Source: an uncultured Thioclava sp. (GTDB lineage: Bacteria; Pseudomonadota; Alphaproteobacteria; Rhodobacterales; Rhodobacteraceae). From it: a DNA stretch of 64,000 nucleotides. The position numbers were made by a program, and so were the translations under genes. Below are positions 28,791 through 37,583 of this stretch, one piece after another (within the stretch, counting starts at the first letter, position 1; the number at the start of each line of letters is the position of its first letter). The stretch covers positions 1 to 64,000 of the forward strand of contig NZ_CAJYBT010000004.1 in the NCBI RefSeq assembly GCF_913064665.1, given 5' to 3'. The notes under the pieces are model-generated. The model ran no database searches and was not told the origin of the DNA. It was given only the letters and a program-made list of their open reading frames with translations.

Positions 28791-29129
28791 TTATTTGGCG
28801 CTTGTGGCGGGTTCGGTCTTGGACAGAACCTGCACGATGGTGGTTTTGATCACGTTGACTTCAACGCCCTGTGCGATCTCGACCTTGACCTCGCCATCTT
28901 CAAGCACCTTGGACACTTTGCCGATGATCCCGCCTTGCGTGACCACCTTGTCGCCACGGCGCAGGGTTTCAACCATCGCCCTGTGATCTTTGGCTTTTTT
29001 CTGCTGGGGACGGATCATCAGGAAATAGACGATCACGAAAATCAGGATCAGCGGTAGAAACTGACCAAGTGCTGCGACGGGGCTAGCGGATGCGCCGGCG
29101 GCTTGTGCGAATGCGGGTGTTGCGAACAT
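28791..29129 (-). CDS. yajC: Preprotein translocase subunit YajC
   Basis: Small auxiliary subunit of the SecDF-YajC complex. 112 residues, with one membrane helix (QFLPLILIFVIVYFLMIRP) followed by the conserved RPQQKKAKDH and GDKVVTQGGIIGKVSKV stretches. First gene of the yajC-secDF-Mth938-ccm run. The spacer to mazG on the other strand (about 210 bases) should contain both promoters. Confidence 0.95.
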   Translation of the reverse strand: MFATPAFAQAAGASASPVAALGQFLPLILIFVIVYFLMIRPQQKKAKDHRAMVETLRRGDKVVTQGGIIGKVSKVLEDGEVKVEIAQGVEVNVIKTTIVQVLSKTEPATSAK

Positions 29130-29338
29130 GTCGTGGTCCTTTGTCTTTGGGCCTTGGGGGCAGATCGCCCCGTCTGTCGGCGCGCACCCTATCCGTGCCT
29201 ATGACGCTTGGCAAGGCGATGCCAGCCCCGTTGCACGCTGTTCACGGCGCGATGATCGCGGCAAGCGGGCTGCGCGGTGGACTCTGCGCGCGCGCCATGC
29301 CTAATTTCGCGCAATTCCCCCTATACGGAGATTACGCG

Positions 29339-30181
29339 ATGCCCGGTTATGACCCCAATCTGATCTTTGACGCGACGGGCGGATATCTGCGCCAGTTTGA
29401 GCGTCTGGTGGCGATCATGGCCGCATTGCGCGATCCGACAACCGGTTGTCCTTGGGATATCGAGCAGGATTTCGACACCATCGCGCCCTACACGATCGAA
29501 GAGGCGCATGAGGTTGCCGATGCCATCGCGCGCAAGGCTTGGAACGAATTGCCCGGCGAATTGGGCGATCTGGCCTTGCAGGTCGTGTATCATGCGCAAA
29601 TGGCGAATGAGGGGGGCAAATTCGATATCGCTGATGTGCTGGGCGCGATCAACGCCAAGATGGTGGCGCGTCATCCCCATGTTTTTGGCGATGAGAGCCG
29701 CGACAAAACGCCCGAGCAGCAAACCGCAGATTGGGAAGCGATCAAGGCAGCCGAGCGCAAAGCAGCGGGCAAATCCGAGCGCGTGGGGGTGCTTGATGGG
29801 GTCGCGCTTGGCTTGCCTGCGCTCAGCCGTGCGATCAAGCTGCAAAACCGGGCCGCGCGGGTCGGGTTTGACTGGCCTTCAACCGACGAGGTGCTGGATA
29901 AGATCGTCGAGGAAGCGCGCGAATTGGAAGAGGCGCGCGACTCGCTTGGCCCCGATGAACTGGCCGAGGAATATGGCGATCTGCTGTTTGTGATGGTCAA
30001 TCTGGGCCGCCATCTGGGGTTGGACCCCGAAGCAAGCTTGCGCGCTGCGAATATGAAATTCACGCGGCGTTTCAACTATATAGAACGCGAACTTCAAGCG
30101 CGCGGCAAAGCCCCCAAAGACAGCGATCTGACCGAAATGGACGCGCTTTGGGATCAGGCGAAAGCGGCGGGCGTCAAATAA
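29339..30181 (+). CDS. mazG: Nucleoside triphosphate pyrophosphohydrolase MazG
   Basis: Hydrolyses (d)NTPs to monophosphates, a housecleaning role. 280 residues with two MazG-type metal-binding segments: CPWDIEQDFDTIAPYTIEEAHEV then ELGDLALQVVYHAQMA, and later EARELEEARD with EEYGDLLFVMVNLGRHLG. The ATG of MPGYDPNLIF was picked because GGAG lies eight bases upstream; the frame is open back to 29090 without family features. Its end overlaps the convergent amidohydrolase by eight bases. Confidence 0.94.
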   Translation: MPGYDPNLIFDATGGYLRQFERLVAIMAALRDPTTGCPWDIEQDFDTIAPYTIEEAHEVADAIARKAWNELPGELGDLALQVVYHAQMANEGGKFDIADVLGAINAKMVARHPHVFGDESRDKTPEQQTADWEAIKAAERKAAGKSERVGVLDGVALGLPALSRAIKLQNRAARVGFDWPSTDEVLDKIVEEARELEEARDSLGPDELAEEYGDLLFVMVNLGRHLGLDPEASLRAANMKFTRRFNYIERELQARGKAPKDSDLTEMDALWDQAKAAGVK

Positions 30182-31427
30182 CGCTCTGGGGGTGTGCAAG
30201 GGCACGCGCCGCAGGGTCAAACGCCCGCAGCGTCTCTGCCAACGCCTCCACCGCCGCGCCCATATCTTCGTCGCGCGCTTGCTCTGCGGGACTGTGGCTG
30301 ATGCCCTTGTGACAGCGCACAAACATCATCGCCACCGGGCAAAGATCGGCCATGGCCGAGGCGTCATGGGTTGCGCCCGACGCCAGCTCGGGGGCCTGCC
30401 CCGTCACATCGCGCACTGCTGTTTGCAACTGGGCACGCAAGGTGGGATCACAGGCAATGGCGGGCTGGGCATAGCTGCGCATGGCGACAATCTCGGTACG
30501 GGTTTCGCGCGCGATATCGGCGCAAATCCGGGCCAATTCTTCCCCCGCAGCCTCGCGCGCGTTATCCTCGGGGGCGCGAATTTCGACCGTCAGATCCACC
30601 TGCGAAGGGATCGCGTTCACCACGTTGGGGCTGACAGTAAGGGCCCCGACCGTGGCGCGCAAATCGTGACGCAGCGCCAGATCATGCACCGCCTCAACCA
30701 GCTTGGCCCCCGCACGCAACGCATCGCGACGCAGCGCCATCGGCACCGTACCCGCATGCCCCGTCTCACCGATGATGGTGACCGCATGTCGCTCGATCCC
30801 CGAAATCGCCGTCACCACGCCGAGCGGTGCATCCAGCGATTCCAGCACCGGACCTTGCTCAATATGCAGCTCAAGATAGCCCAAAGTGTCCGCAGGATCG
30901 CGCGCCAGAAGCAATGCTGCGTCGCGATCCCCGCCAAAGCGCGCAAGCGCATCGCCAAGGGTCTCGCCCGTGGCATCGCACATCGCAAACACCGCCGAGT
31001 CCAGCGTGCCCGCCAACGCGCGCGAGCCCAGCAAAGCGGTGGGAAAGCGTACGCCTTCTTCATCGGCAAAGGCCAAAATCTCGACCGCGAAGGGCAGATC
31101 CACCCTGTCTTGCTCCAGCTTTTCCAGCGCAAGACAGCCCAAAGCGACCCCCATGATCCCGTCAAAACAGCCACCTTGGCGCACGGAATCTTGATGCGAG
31201 CCGATCAGCAACGTGCCCGCCCCCGCAGGCCCCGCGCGCCGCCCCACCAGTGTGCCCGCCGCATCCAGATGCACCGCACATCCCGCCGCCCTCATCCAGC
31301 CCGTGATGATGCCGATTGCGGCCTCGTGCTGATCGCTGAACGGCAGCCGGGTCACGCCAGGACCAGGTTGTGACGCCATCGAGATAATCTCAAGCCGCTC
31401 GCGCGCGATCTCGCCCCACTGGGTCAT
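30174..31427 (-). CDS. M20-family amidase (hydantoinase/N-carbamoylase or allantoate amidohydrolase type)
   Basis: Zinc amidohydrolase predicted to act on N-carbamoyl amino acids, allantoate or ureido compounds. 417 residues from MTQWGEIARER (AGGA eight bases upstream). Metal and catalytic motifs are visible: LLIGSHQDSVRQGGCFDGIMGV, FADEEGVRFP, LELHIEQGPVLE and SGATHDASAMADL. It is divergent from the GntR regulator across a short spacer that contains the palindrome TTATCATGATAA. The exact substrate is unknown; beta-ureidopropionase is another possible member of this subfamily. Confidence 0.88.
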   Translation of the reverse strand: MTQWGEIARERLEIISMASQPGPGVTRLPFSDQHEAAIGIITGWMRAAGCAVHLDAAGTLVGRRAGPAGAGTLLIGSHQDSVRQGGCFDGIMGVALGCLALEKLEQDRVDLPFAVEILAFADEEGVRFPTALLGSRALAGTLDSAVFAMCDATGETLGDALARFGGDRDAALLLARDPADTLGYLELHIEQGPVLESLDAPLGVVTAISGIERHAVTIIGETGHAGTVPMALRRDALRAGAKLVEAVHDLALRHDLRATVGALTVSPNVVNAIPSQVDLTVEIRAPEDNAREAAGEELARICADIARETRTEIVAMRSYAQPAIACDPTLRAQLQTAVRDVTGQAPELASGATHDASAMADLCPVAMMFVRCHKGISHSPAEQARDEDMGAAVEALAETLRAFDPAARALAHPQSVI

Positions 31428-31441
31428 GTCGACATTCCTAT

Positions 31442-31453
31442 TTATCATGATAA
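31442..31453. promoter_or_regulatory. Putative GntR operator, site 1
   Basis: Perfect 12-base palindrome TTATCATGATAA in the spacer between the divergent amidohydrolase and GntR-regulator genes. The same core recurs at 33026-33041 ahead of the DUF1028 and transporter genes. AT-rich dyads of this length near their own gene are typical of FadR-type GntR repressors, so autoregulation is inferred. Confidence 0.7.
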
Positions 31454-31511
31454 TTCGGTGACTACTCTTTCTGCTCTGATTGTTCTAGAAAAAAGAAACA
31501 CCCCTAGCAGA

Positions 31512-32276
31512 ATGACGCCGATGGCCCGCAAATCCGATCCCGAACCCAAACGCCGCCGCCCTGCGAAAGTGGCCGATCAGATCAAGGATTGGGTTGTGTC
31601 CCAAGGCTTGCAAAAGGGCGATCGGCTGCCCGGTGAGGCCGAGATGATCACGCGCTTTGCGATGTCCAAGGGCACGATCCGCGAGGCGATGCGCCTGCTC
31701 GAAGGGCAAGGTCTGATCGAAACGCGCACCGGCCCCGGAGGCGGGTCATTCGTGGGTGAGGTCACCGAGGAACGCGCCCGGTCTCTACTGGGAAACTACT
31801 TTTATTTCAAAGACCTGACCGTGGCCGACATCTATCAGATTCGCCGCGTGCTGGAACCCGAGATGGTCGCACAATTGGCAGGCACGCTGTCAGAACCCGC
31901 ATTGGCAGAGTTGGAAGATCTGATCTCGCATTATGCAGAACCTGCGAAATCCCCGGAAGAAGAGCGCCAGCAACATGTGGATTCGCTTAAATTTCATGCG
32001 AGTTTGGCGCGCCAATCTGACAATCCGCTGCTATCGTTTCTGATTGGTTTCATGGCGCAAATCCTTTCCGATTTGACCGTCTATCGCAAACTCTACGCCC
32101 CGCCCAATCGCGAATTGTGGGAGAGCGGGCGCAATCACCAGATCCAGTTGATCGCGGCGCTGCGGGAGGGCCGTGGCGAAGACGCCCGCCTGATTATGGC
32201 CGATCACATGGAGACCGCACAGCGCCTGATGGAGGCGCAAGAAGCCGAGGTGATGAAACGCTTCATCGCCGAATAG
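31512..32276 (+). CDS. FadR-type GntR family transcriptional regulator
   Basis: Ligand-responsive DNA-binding regulator. Winged helix-turn-helix at the N-terminus (KVADQIKDWVVSQGLQKGDRL, then SKGTIREAMRLLEGQGLI and a GGGSFV wing), followed by an all-helical FCD ligand domain with the metal-site histidines in SLKFHASLARQSDNPLL and IMADHMETAQRLM. 254 residues from MTPMARKSD; the ATG at 31521 is equally possible, since no strong ribosome-binding site decides. It likely controls the surrounding amidohydrolase, DUF1028 and ABC transporter genes through the shared palindrome. Confidence 0.9.
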   Translation: MTPMARKSDPEPKRRRPAKVADQIKDWVVSQGLQKGDRLPGEAEMITRFAMSKGTIREAMRLLEGQGLIETRTGPGGGSFVGEVTEERARSLLGNYFYFKDLTVADIYQIRRVLEPEMVAQLAGTLSEPALAELEDLISHYAEPAKSPEEERQQHVDSLKFHASLARQSDNPLLSFLIGFMAQILSDLTVYRKLYAPPNRELWESGRNHQIQLIAALREGRGEDARLIMADHMETAQRLMEAQEAEVMKRFIAE

Positions 32277-32297
32277 CGCGGGGGTCAGGTTCCGGGG

Positions 32298-32996
32298 TCA
32301 GACCTCGGGGACGGGCAGCGGTTCGGTCGTGACCAGATCGGGCGCGCGATACGGATCGGCCAGCGTGGGCACCACGCGGGTCCACCCCCAATAGGGCTCG
32401 GTGCGCGCTGCGGCCAACAGGCTGGCGAGGTCCTCAAGCGGGCGGGCCGAGCGGTCGATCCGCAGGCTCAGCGGCGTTTGGCTGCGCGACACCACCAACA
32501 GCGCCGCCGAAAGCAGACCCCGACTATCGCCCCCTGCCCGCGCGCCCGCCACCAGTGCAGCCATCAGACGGTCAGGCATTGCGCCCGTGCTGCCCAGATA
32601 GGCGTCGCGCGTGGCCGAAATCACCTCGGGGGCCGAAAGCATATTGCCCGCCACGACGACACCCGGCCCTTCCAGCGCGCCACAGACCGGCACGCTGAGA
32701 TCGCCAGTGAAATGGCCCGTGCGCCCGTGGCAGTCGATTGCTGCAAGCTGGCGATGCGCGCGACCGGTATCAGGCGCCGTCACATTGGCCACCGCCAGCG
32801 CCGCTGGCTTGCCAGCGCGCATCTCGGTCAAGACATCGTCCCCCCACAACGTCGACGGCGCAGTTCCCTGACTGGCCGACAGCCCCGAATCGGCCCCGCC
32901 ACGCAACACCCAAGCCCCCACGCACAGGCTGCCCGTCATTGCGGCCCCGCCCAAAATGCCTGTTTTTTTGTCGAATGCGAGGATCGAAACCGTCAT
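32298..32996 (-). CDS. DUF1028 family protein
   Basis: Uncharacterised family with an Ntn-hydrolase-like fold, often found next to peptide or amino-acid transport and peptidase genes. 232 residues from MTVSILAFDKKTGILGGAA, with GGADSGLSASQGTAPSTLWG, VCGALEGPGVVVAGNML and a C-terminal SLRIDRSARPLEDLASLL, all typical. GGAG lies eight bases upstream of this ATG. Divergent from the ABC binding-protein gene; the spacer contains the 16-base palindrome. It converges with the regulator gene, 21 bases apart. Confidence 0.88.
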   Translation of the reverse strand: MTVSILAFDKKTGILGGAAMTGSLCVGAWVLRGGADSGLSASQGTAPSTLWGDDVLTEMRAGKPAALAVANVTAPDTGRAHRQLAAIDCHGRTGHFTGDLSVPVCGALEGPGVVVAGNMLSAPEVISATRDAYLGSTGAMPDRLMAALVAGARAGGDSRGLLSAALLVVSRSQTPLSLRIDRSARPLEDLASLLAAARTEPYWGWTRVVPTLADPYRAPDLVTTEPLPVPEV

Positions 32997-33023
32997 GCAC
33001 GCTGCTCCGTTTATCTGACTCTT

Positions 33024-33061
33024 GCAATTATCATGATAATTTGCCCTGATGCAATTATCAT
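33024..33061. promoter_or_regulatory. Putative GntR operator, site 2 plus half-site
   Basis: A perfect 16-base palindrome AATTATCATGATAATT (33026-33041) contains the 12-base core found at 31442-31453. The half-site GCAATTATCAT at 33024-33034 is repeated directly at 33051-33061, 27 bases away. It lies between the divergent DUF1028 and ABC binding-protein genes, so it could control both. Confidence 0.75.
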
Positions 33062-33098
33062 AAAAAATATCAGCCATGTCTGAACAGGAGAGGTCACA

Positions 33099-34685
33099 AT
33101 GTCAAAACTCACCCTCACGCGGCGCGCGCTACTGATTTCAGGCGTGGCGAGCGGCGTCCTTATGGGCACGAATCTGGCCGCGATGGGCGAAACCCCACCC
33201 GGTGTTCTGGTCGTGGGCCAGATTGCCGAGCCTAAGGCGCTCGATCCGGCCGCCGTCACCGCAGTGAATGATTTCCGCATCCTGATGAATGTCTATGACG
33301 GATTGGTGCGCTACAAATCGGGCACACTGGAGGTCGAACCGGCGCTGGCGCAAAGCTGGACGATCTCGGAAGACGGGAAGACTTATACGTTCAAGCTGCG
33401 CGATGGCGTCAAATTCCACGATGGATCGCCTTTTGACGCCGAAGCGGTGGTATTCAATTTCCAGCGTATGCTGGATGACACCCATCCCTACCACCACACC
33501 GGGCCGTTCCCGCTGGCGTTCTTTTTCTCCAGCGTGGACAAAGTCGAGGCCACCGATGCGACAACCGTGACCTTCACGCTGAAAGAGCCCTACGCGCCCT
33601 TCCTGTCCAACCTCGCCTATCCGACGGGGTTGATCGTCTCGCCCACTGCGGTGAAGAAATTCGACAAAGATTTTGGGCGCAATCCGGTGGGCACCGGGCC
33701 GTTCGTGTTCAAGGAATGGCGCCCCAATGAGGCCGTAGTGGTCGAGGGCAATCCCGATTATTGGGACACGCCAACGACCCTCAAGGCGGTGATATTCCGC
33801 CCCATTACCGACGCCAACACCCGCGTGGCCGAGATGCTGGCCGGAGGGATTGATCTGATGGTCGAGGTGCCGCCCGTCGCACTCAAAGAGTTCCAGAATG
33901 CAAGCTACCATCTGGTCGAACAGGCCGGCCCGCATCTGTGGTTCCTGATCCTCAATTGCGCCTCGGGACCGTTCAAGGACAAGCGCGTGCGTCAGGCCGC
34001 CAATTACGCGATCAACAAGGAAGCGCTGGTCAATGACGTTCTGGAGGGCACCGCGACGGTCGCGGCGGGCCCAACGCCTGCGGCCTTTGCCTGGGCGCAT
34101 GACGACAGCTTGCAGCCCTACCCCTACGATCCCGAAAAGGCCAAAGCCTTGATCAAAGAGGCCGGGGCCGAGGGCGCGGAAGTGGTGTTTTATGTCACCG
34201 ATGGCGGCTCGGGGATGCTCGACCCGGTGCCGATGGGCACCGCCATTCAGGCAGATCTGAAAGCCGTGGGGCTGAACGCCAAGATCGAGACCTTTGAATG
34301 GAACACCTTCCTTGGCAAAGTGAACCCCGGTCTGGATGCCAACGGCGCGCATGTCGATATGGCAGAGATGGCGTGGATGACCAACGATCCCGACACCCTG
34401 CCCTATCTGGCGCTGCGCACCGATGCCTGGCCCGATAAGGGCGGGTTCAACTCGGGCTATTATTCCAACCCCGAGGTGGATAAACTGCTGAATGAGGCGC
34501 GGACCTCGACCGATCAGGCCAAGCGCGCCGAGCTATACAAGAAGATGCAGGTCATCGTGCATGACGACGCGCCTTGGGTCTTTGTTGCGAACTGGAAACA
34601 GAACGCAGTGAGCAATGACAAAGTGTCTGATTTCACCCTGCAACCGTCGTTCTTCTTGCTGCTCAAGGACGTGAAAAAGGCCTAA
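33099..34685 (+). CDS. ABC transporter substrate-binding protein, peptide/opine/nickel family (SBP_bac_5)
   Basis: Periplasmic receptor that brings a peptide-like or related nitrogenous substrate to the downstream permeases. 528 residues. The N-terminus (LTLTRRALLISGVASGVLMG) has paired arginines before a hydrophobic stretch, so Tat export is possible. Family segments include LAQSWTISEDGKTYTFKLRDGVKFHDG, GTGPFVFKEWRPNE and a C-terminal YKKMQVIVHDDAPWVFVANW. AGGAG precedes the ATG. First gene of the plus-strand transporter; probably controlled by the GntR protein. Confidence 0.93.
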   Translation: MSKLTLTRRALLISGVASGVLMGTNLAAMGETPPGVLVVGQIAEPKALDPAAVTAVNDFRILMNVYDGLVRYKSGTLEVEPALAQSWTISEDGKTYTFKLRDGVKFHDGSPFDAEAVVFNFQRMLDDTHPYHHTGPFPLAFFFSSVDKVEATDATTVTFTLKEPYAPFLSNLAYPTGLIVSPTAVKKFDKDFGRNPVGTGPFVFKEWRPNEAVVVEGNPDYWDTPTTLKAVIFRPITDANTRVAEMLAGGIDLMVEVPPVALKEFQNASYHLVEQAGPHLWFLILNCASGPFKDKRVRQAANYAINKEALVNDVLEGTATVAAGPTPAAFAWAHDDSLQPYPYDPEKAKALIKEAGAEGAEVVFYVTDGGSGMLDPVPMGTAIQADLKAVGLNAKIETFEWNTFLGKVNPGLDANGAHVDMAEMAWMTNDPDTLPYLALRTDAWPDKGGFNSGYYSNPEVDKLLNEARTSTDQAKRAELYKKMQVIVHDDAPWVFVANWKQNAVSNDKVSDFTLQPSFFLLLKDVKKA

Positions 34686-34694
34686 GCGGGTTTG

Positions 34695-34720
34695 GAGGGC
34701 GGGCGGATCGGCCTGCCCTC
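34695..34720 (+). terminator. Intercistronic hairpin after the first binding-protein gene
   Basis: Ten-base stem (GAGGGCGGGC with GCCTGCCCTC, one mismatch, six-base loop) begins nine bases after the binding-protein stop and precedes the permease. Such hairpins usually protect the abundant binding-protein message and reduce downstream expression. A comparable hairpin follows the second binding-protein gene at 42415-42441. Confidence 0.55.
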
Positions 34721-34752
34721 TGTTCTTGAGACGCGAACCATTCGGAGCGGTA

Positions 34753-35700
34753 ATGGGCGGCTATATCCTCAAACGGCTTTTGCTGGCGATCCCGGTGATT
34801 TTCGGCATCACGGTGATCGTGTTTTTGATCATGGCGATGATCCCCGGCGATCCGGCCACGGCCATTCTGGGCAGCTACGCCACGCCCGACAATGTGGCCA
34901 AGATCAACCGCGATCTGGGTCTCGATAAGCCGCTGGTGACACGCTATTTCATCTGGCTGTGGAACATGTTGCATGGCGATTTCGGAACCTCGTTTTCGCT
35001 TAACCGCCCCGTCATCGACGAGGTGCTGGAGCGCTTCAACAACACGCTGATCTTGGCGGGCACGTCTTTTGTGATGTGCACCGTTCTGGGCATCATCGCA
35101 GGCTCGATTTCAGCGGCGCGCCAATATGGCTTTGCCGATAAGGCGATCACATTTGTCGTGCTGCTGGGTATCTCGATCCCGTCGTTTTTTCTTGGCATGA
35201 TGATGATCCTTTTCTTCGCCGTCGATCTGCGCTGGCTGCCGGTTTCGGGGATGTATGCGATCTATGGCGGGGGCGATCTGCCCGATCTGATCCGCCACCT
35301 CACCATGCCTGCGCTGGCGCTCGCGGTTGTGGCGACGGGGGTTGTGGCGCGGCTGTCGCGGTCGGCCATGCTCGAGGTGTTGCGGCAGGATTTCATCCGC
35401 ACGGCGCGGGCCAAGGGCGTCGGCGAAGGCCGCGTGATCTGGGGCCATGCGTTGCGCGCGGCGATGGTCTCGATCATTCCGGTGCTGGGCATTCAGGCGG
35501 GGTTCGTGCTGTCGGGCGCGGTTTATATCGAGATCGTGTTTCAGTGGCCCGGCATCGGGCGGATGCTGGTCGATGCCATTCTGCAGCGTGACATCCTGCT
35601 GGTGCAAGGCGGCGTCGTGTTCGTTGCAGCCTGCTACGTGATTTTCAACATCATCGTCGATGTGGCGCAAAGCCTGCTGGACCCGAGGATCAAGACATGA
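34753..35700 (+). CDS. ABC transporter permease, DppB/OppB type
   Basis: Inner-membrane channel subunit of the first peptide-type transporter. 315 residues from MGGYILKRLLLAIPVIFGIT (GGAG just upstream), six membrane helices, and the coupling motif around RTARAKGVGEGRVIWGHALRAAM. MIPGDPATAILG is characteristic of DppB-type permeases. It overlaps the next gene by four bases (ATGA). Confidence 0.93.
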   Translation: MGGYILKRLLLAIPVIFGITVIVFLIMAMIPGDPATAILGSYATPDNVAKINRDLGLDKPLVTRYFIWLWNMLHGDFGTSFSLNRPVIDEVLERFNNTLILAGTSFVMCTVLGIIAGSISAARQYGFADKAITFVVLLGISIPSFFLGMMMILFFAVDLRWLPVSGMYAIYGGGDLPDLIRHLTMPALALAVVATGVVARLSRSAMLEVLRQDFIRTARAKGVGEGRVIWGHALRAAMVSIIPVLGIQAGFVLSGAVYIEIVFQWPGIGRMLVDAILQRDILLVQGGVVFVAACYVIFNIIVDVAQSLLDPRIKT

Positions 35701-37583
35701 GCGCGTTTTTCAAATTGCTGGCGCGCAATCGGATGGCGCTGGGCGGTCTGGTGGTGATGGGGCTGGTGGTGGTGCTGGCGCTGATCACGCCGCTCTTGCC
35801 GCTGATCGACCCCGATGTGACCAATACCGCTGACCGTTTTCAGCCGCCCTTCTCGCCCGGTCATCTGCTCGGCACCGATCAACTGGGGCGTGATTTGCTC
35901 TCACGGCTGTTATGGGGCACGCGGCTGTCTCTGGCTGTGGGCTTTGCCGCCGCGCTGTTTGCGGCCGTGGCCGGGGCTGCCGTGGGCATCATCGCAGGGT
36001 TTTACGGCGGGCGCACCGATAATGTCATCATGCGCGGCGTCGATATGCTGATGGCGTTTCCCTATATTCTGCTGGCGCTGGCGATTGTCGCCGCCCTCGG
36101 CCCCGGCTTGGTGAACGCGCTGATCGCGGTGTCGGTCGTCAACATCCCGTTTTTCGCGCGCAACATTCGCGGAATCACCGTGGGGCTGGCGCATAAGGAA
36201 TTCGTCGATGCGGCGAAACTGGCGGGCATGTCGAATAGGCGCATCATCCTCTCCGAGATCCTGCCCAACGTGATCCCCGTCATCGTGATCGCGATGTCCA
36301 CGACCATCGGCTGGATGATCTTGGAAACCGCGGGGCTCAGCTTTCTCGGGCTTGGCAGCCAACCTCCGCAGGCCGATCTGGGATCTATGCTGGGCGAGGC
36401 GCGCTCGGCCCTGATCACCAACCCGCATACCTCGGTCATTCCCGGCATCATGATCCTGATTATCGTGATGAGCATCAACCTGCTGGGAGATGGCGTGCGC
36501 GACGCCCTTGATCCGCGCCTCAAATCGGGCGCGCTGAGCCGCCCGATGGCGGCCACGCGGGTGGATCGCAAGGACAAGCCCGCGGCCAGAACGCAAACCG
36601 AAGGGCTGCTAAGCCTCGAAAACCTGCACACCCAGTTCCACGTCAAAAACAGGGTCTATAAAGCGGTTTCTGGCGTTTCTCTATCGGTCAAGCCGGGCGA
36701 ATGTTTGGGGGTAATTGGCGAATCTGGCTCGGGGAAATCGGTCACGGCGCTGTCGATTATGGGGCTGGTGGCCTCGCCGCCCGGCGTGATCACCGGGGGC
36801 GCGGCGCGCCTTGAGGGGCGGGACATGATCGGCGCGCCCTACCCCGAATTGCGCAGCCTGCGCGGTCGCCGCGTCGCCTATATCTTTCAAGATCCGTTGG
36901 CCACGCTGCATCCGCTTTACAAGGTCGGTGATCAGCTGATCGAAGCAATCTCGTGCCACCGCGCAATCTCGAAATCCGATGGGCGCGCCAAGGCAATCGA
37001 TCTGCTGAGATCGGTGCGCATCCCCAATGCCGAAGAGCGCATCGACAGCTACCCCCATGAAATGTCGGGCGGGATGCGCCAGCGCGTGGGCATCGCGATG
37101 GCACTGGCCAATGACCCCGATGTGATCATTGCGGATGAGCCGACAACGGCCCTTGATGTTACTGTTCAGGCGCAAATCCTTTCGCTTCTCAATGACTTGC
37201 GGCGCGAACGCGGGCTGGCGATCATCTTTATCACCCATGATTTTGGCGTTGTCGCGCAGCTTTGCGACCGTGTGGCGGTGATGTATGCGGGCCGCATCGT
37301 AGAAACCGGGCCGACGATGGCGGTGCTTGACGCGCCCGCCCATCCCTACACCGCGCGGCTGATCGCTTGCGTGCCCGAACTGGGCGCAGGCAAGCGCAAG
37401 CTGGAGGCCATTCCGGGCCTGCCGCCCTCGGTCGATGAACTGCCCATGGGCTGTGCCTTTGCCCCGCGCTGCCTGAGGGCGCAAGAGGCTTGCCAGCAAG
37501 GTGAGATCGCGCTGGCCGGGGAGGATACGCGCGCCGTGCGCTGCCTGTTCCCCGAAACGACCCTCGCGGAGGAAACCGCATGA
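35697..37583 (+). CDS. Fused ABC permease (DppC type) and ATPase (DppD type)
   Basis: One 628-residue chain carries both a membrane and an ATPase subunit. Residues about 1-275 are a DppC-type permease ([20 protein letters not shown]; coupling helix [20 protein letters not shown]). After a polar linker (about 277-303), an ABC ATPase follows with Walker A GESGSGKS near 341-348, signature [16 protein letters not shown], Walker [13 protein letters not shown] and the C-terminal [14 protein letters not shown] cluster. This fusion is known in some peptide/nickel-type transporters and is not a frameshift. Overlaps the next ATPase gene by four bases. Confidence 0.93.
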   Translation: MSAFFKLLARNRMALGGLVVMGLVVVLALITPLLPLIDPDVTNTADRFQPPFSPGHLLGTDQLGRDLLSRLLWGTRLSLAVGFAAALFAAVAGAAVGIIAGFYGGRTDNVIMRGVDMLMAFPYILLALAIVAALGPGLVNALIAVSVVNIPFFARNIRGITVGLAHKEFVDAAKLAGMSNRRIILSEILPNVIPVIVIAMSTTIGWMILETAGLSFLGLGSQPPQADLGSMLGEARSALITNPHTSVIPGIMILIIVMSINLLGDGVRDALDPRLKSGALSRPMAATRVDRKDKPAARTQTEGLLSLENLHTQFHVKNRVYKAVSGVSLSVKPGECLGVIGESGSGKSVTALSIMGLVASPPGVITGGAARLEGRDMIGAPYPELRSLRGRRVAYIFQDPLATLHPLYKVGDQLIEAISCHRAISKSDGRAKAIDLLRSVRIPNAEERIDSYPHEMSGGMRQRVGIAMALANDPDVIIADEPTTALDVTVQAQILSLLNDLRRERGLAIIFITHDFGVVAQLCDRVAVMYAGRIVETGPTMAVLDAPAHPYTARLIACVPELGAGKRKLEAIPGLPPSVDELPMGCAFAPRCLRAQEACQQGEIALAGEDTRAVRCLFPETTLAEETA

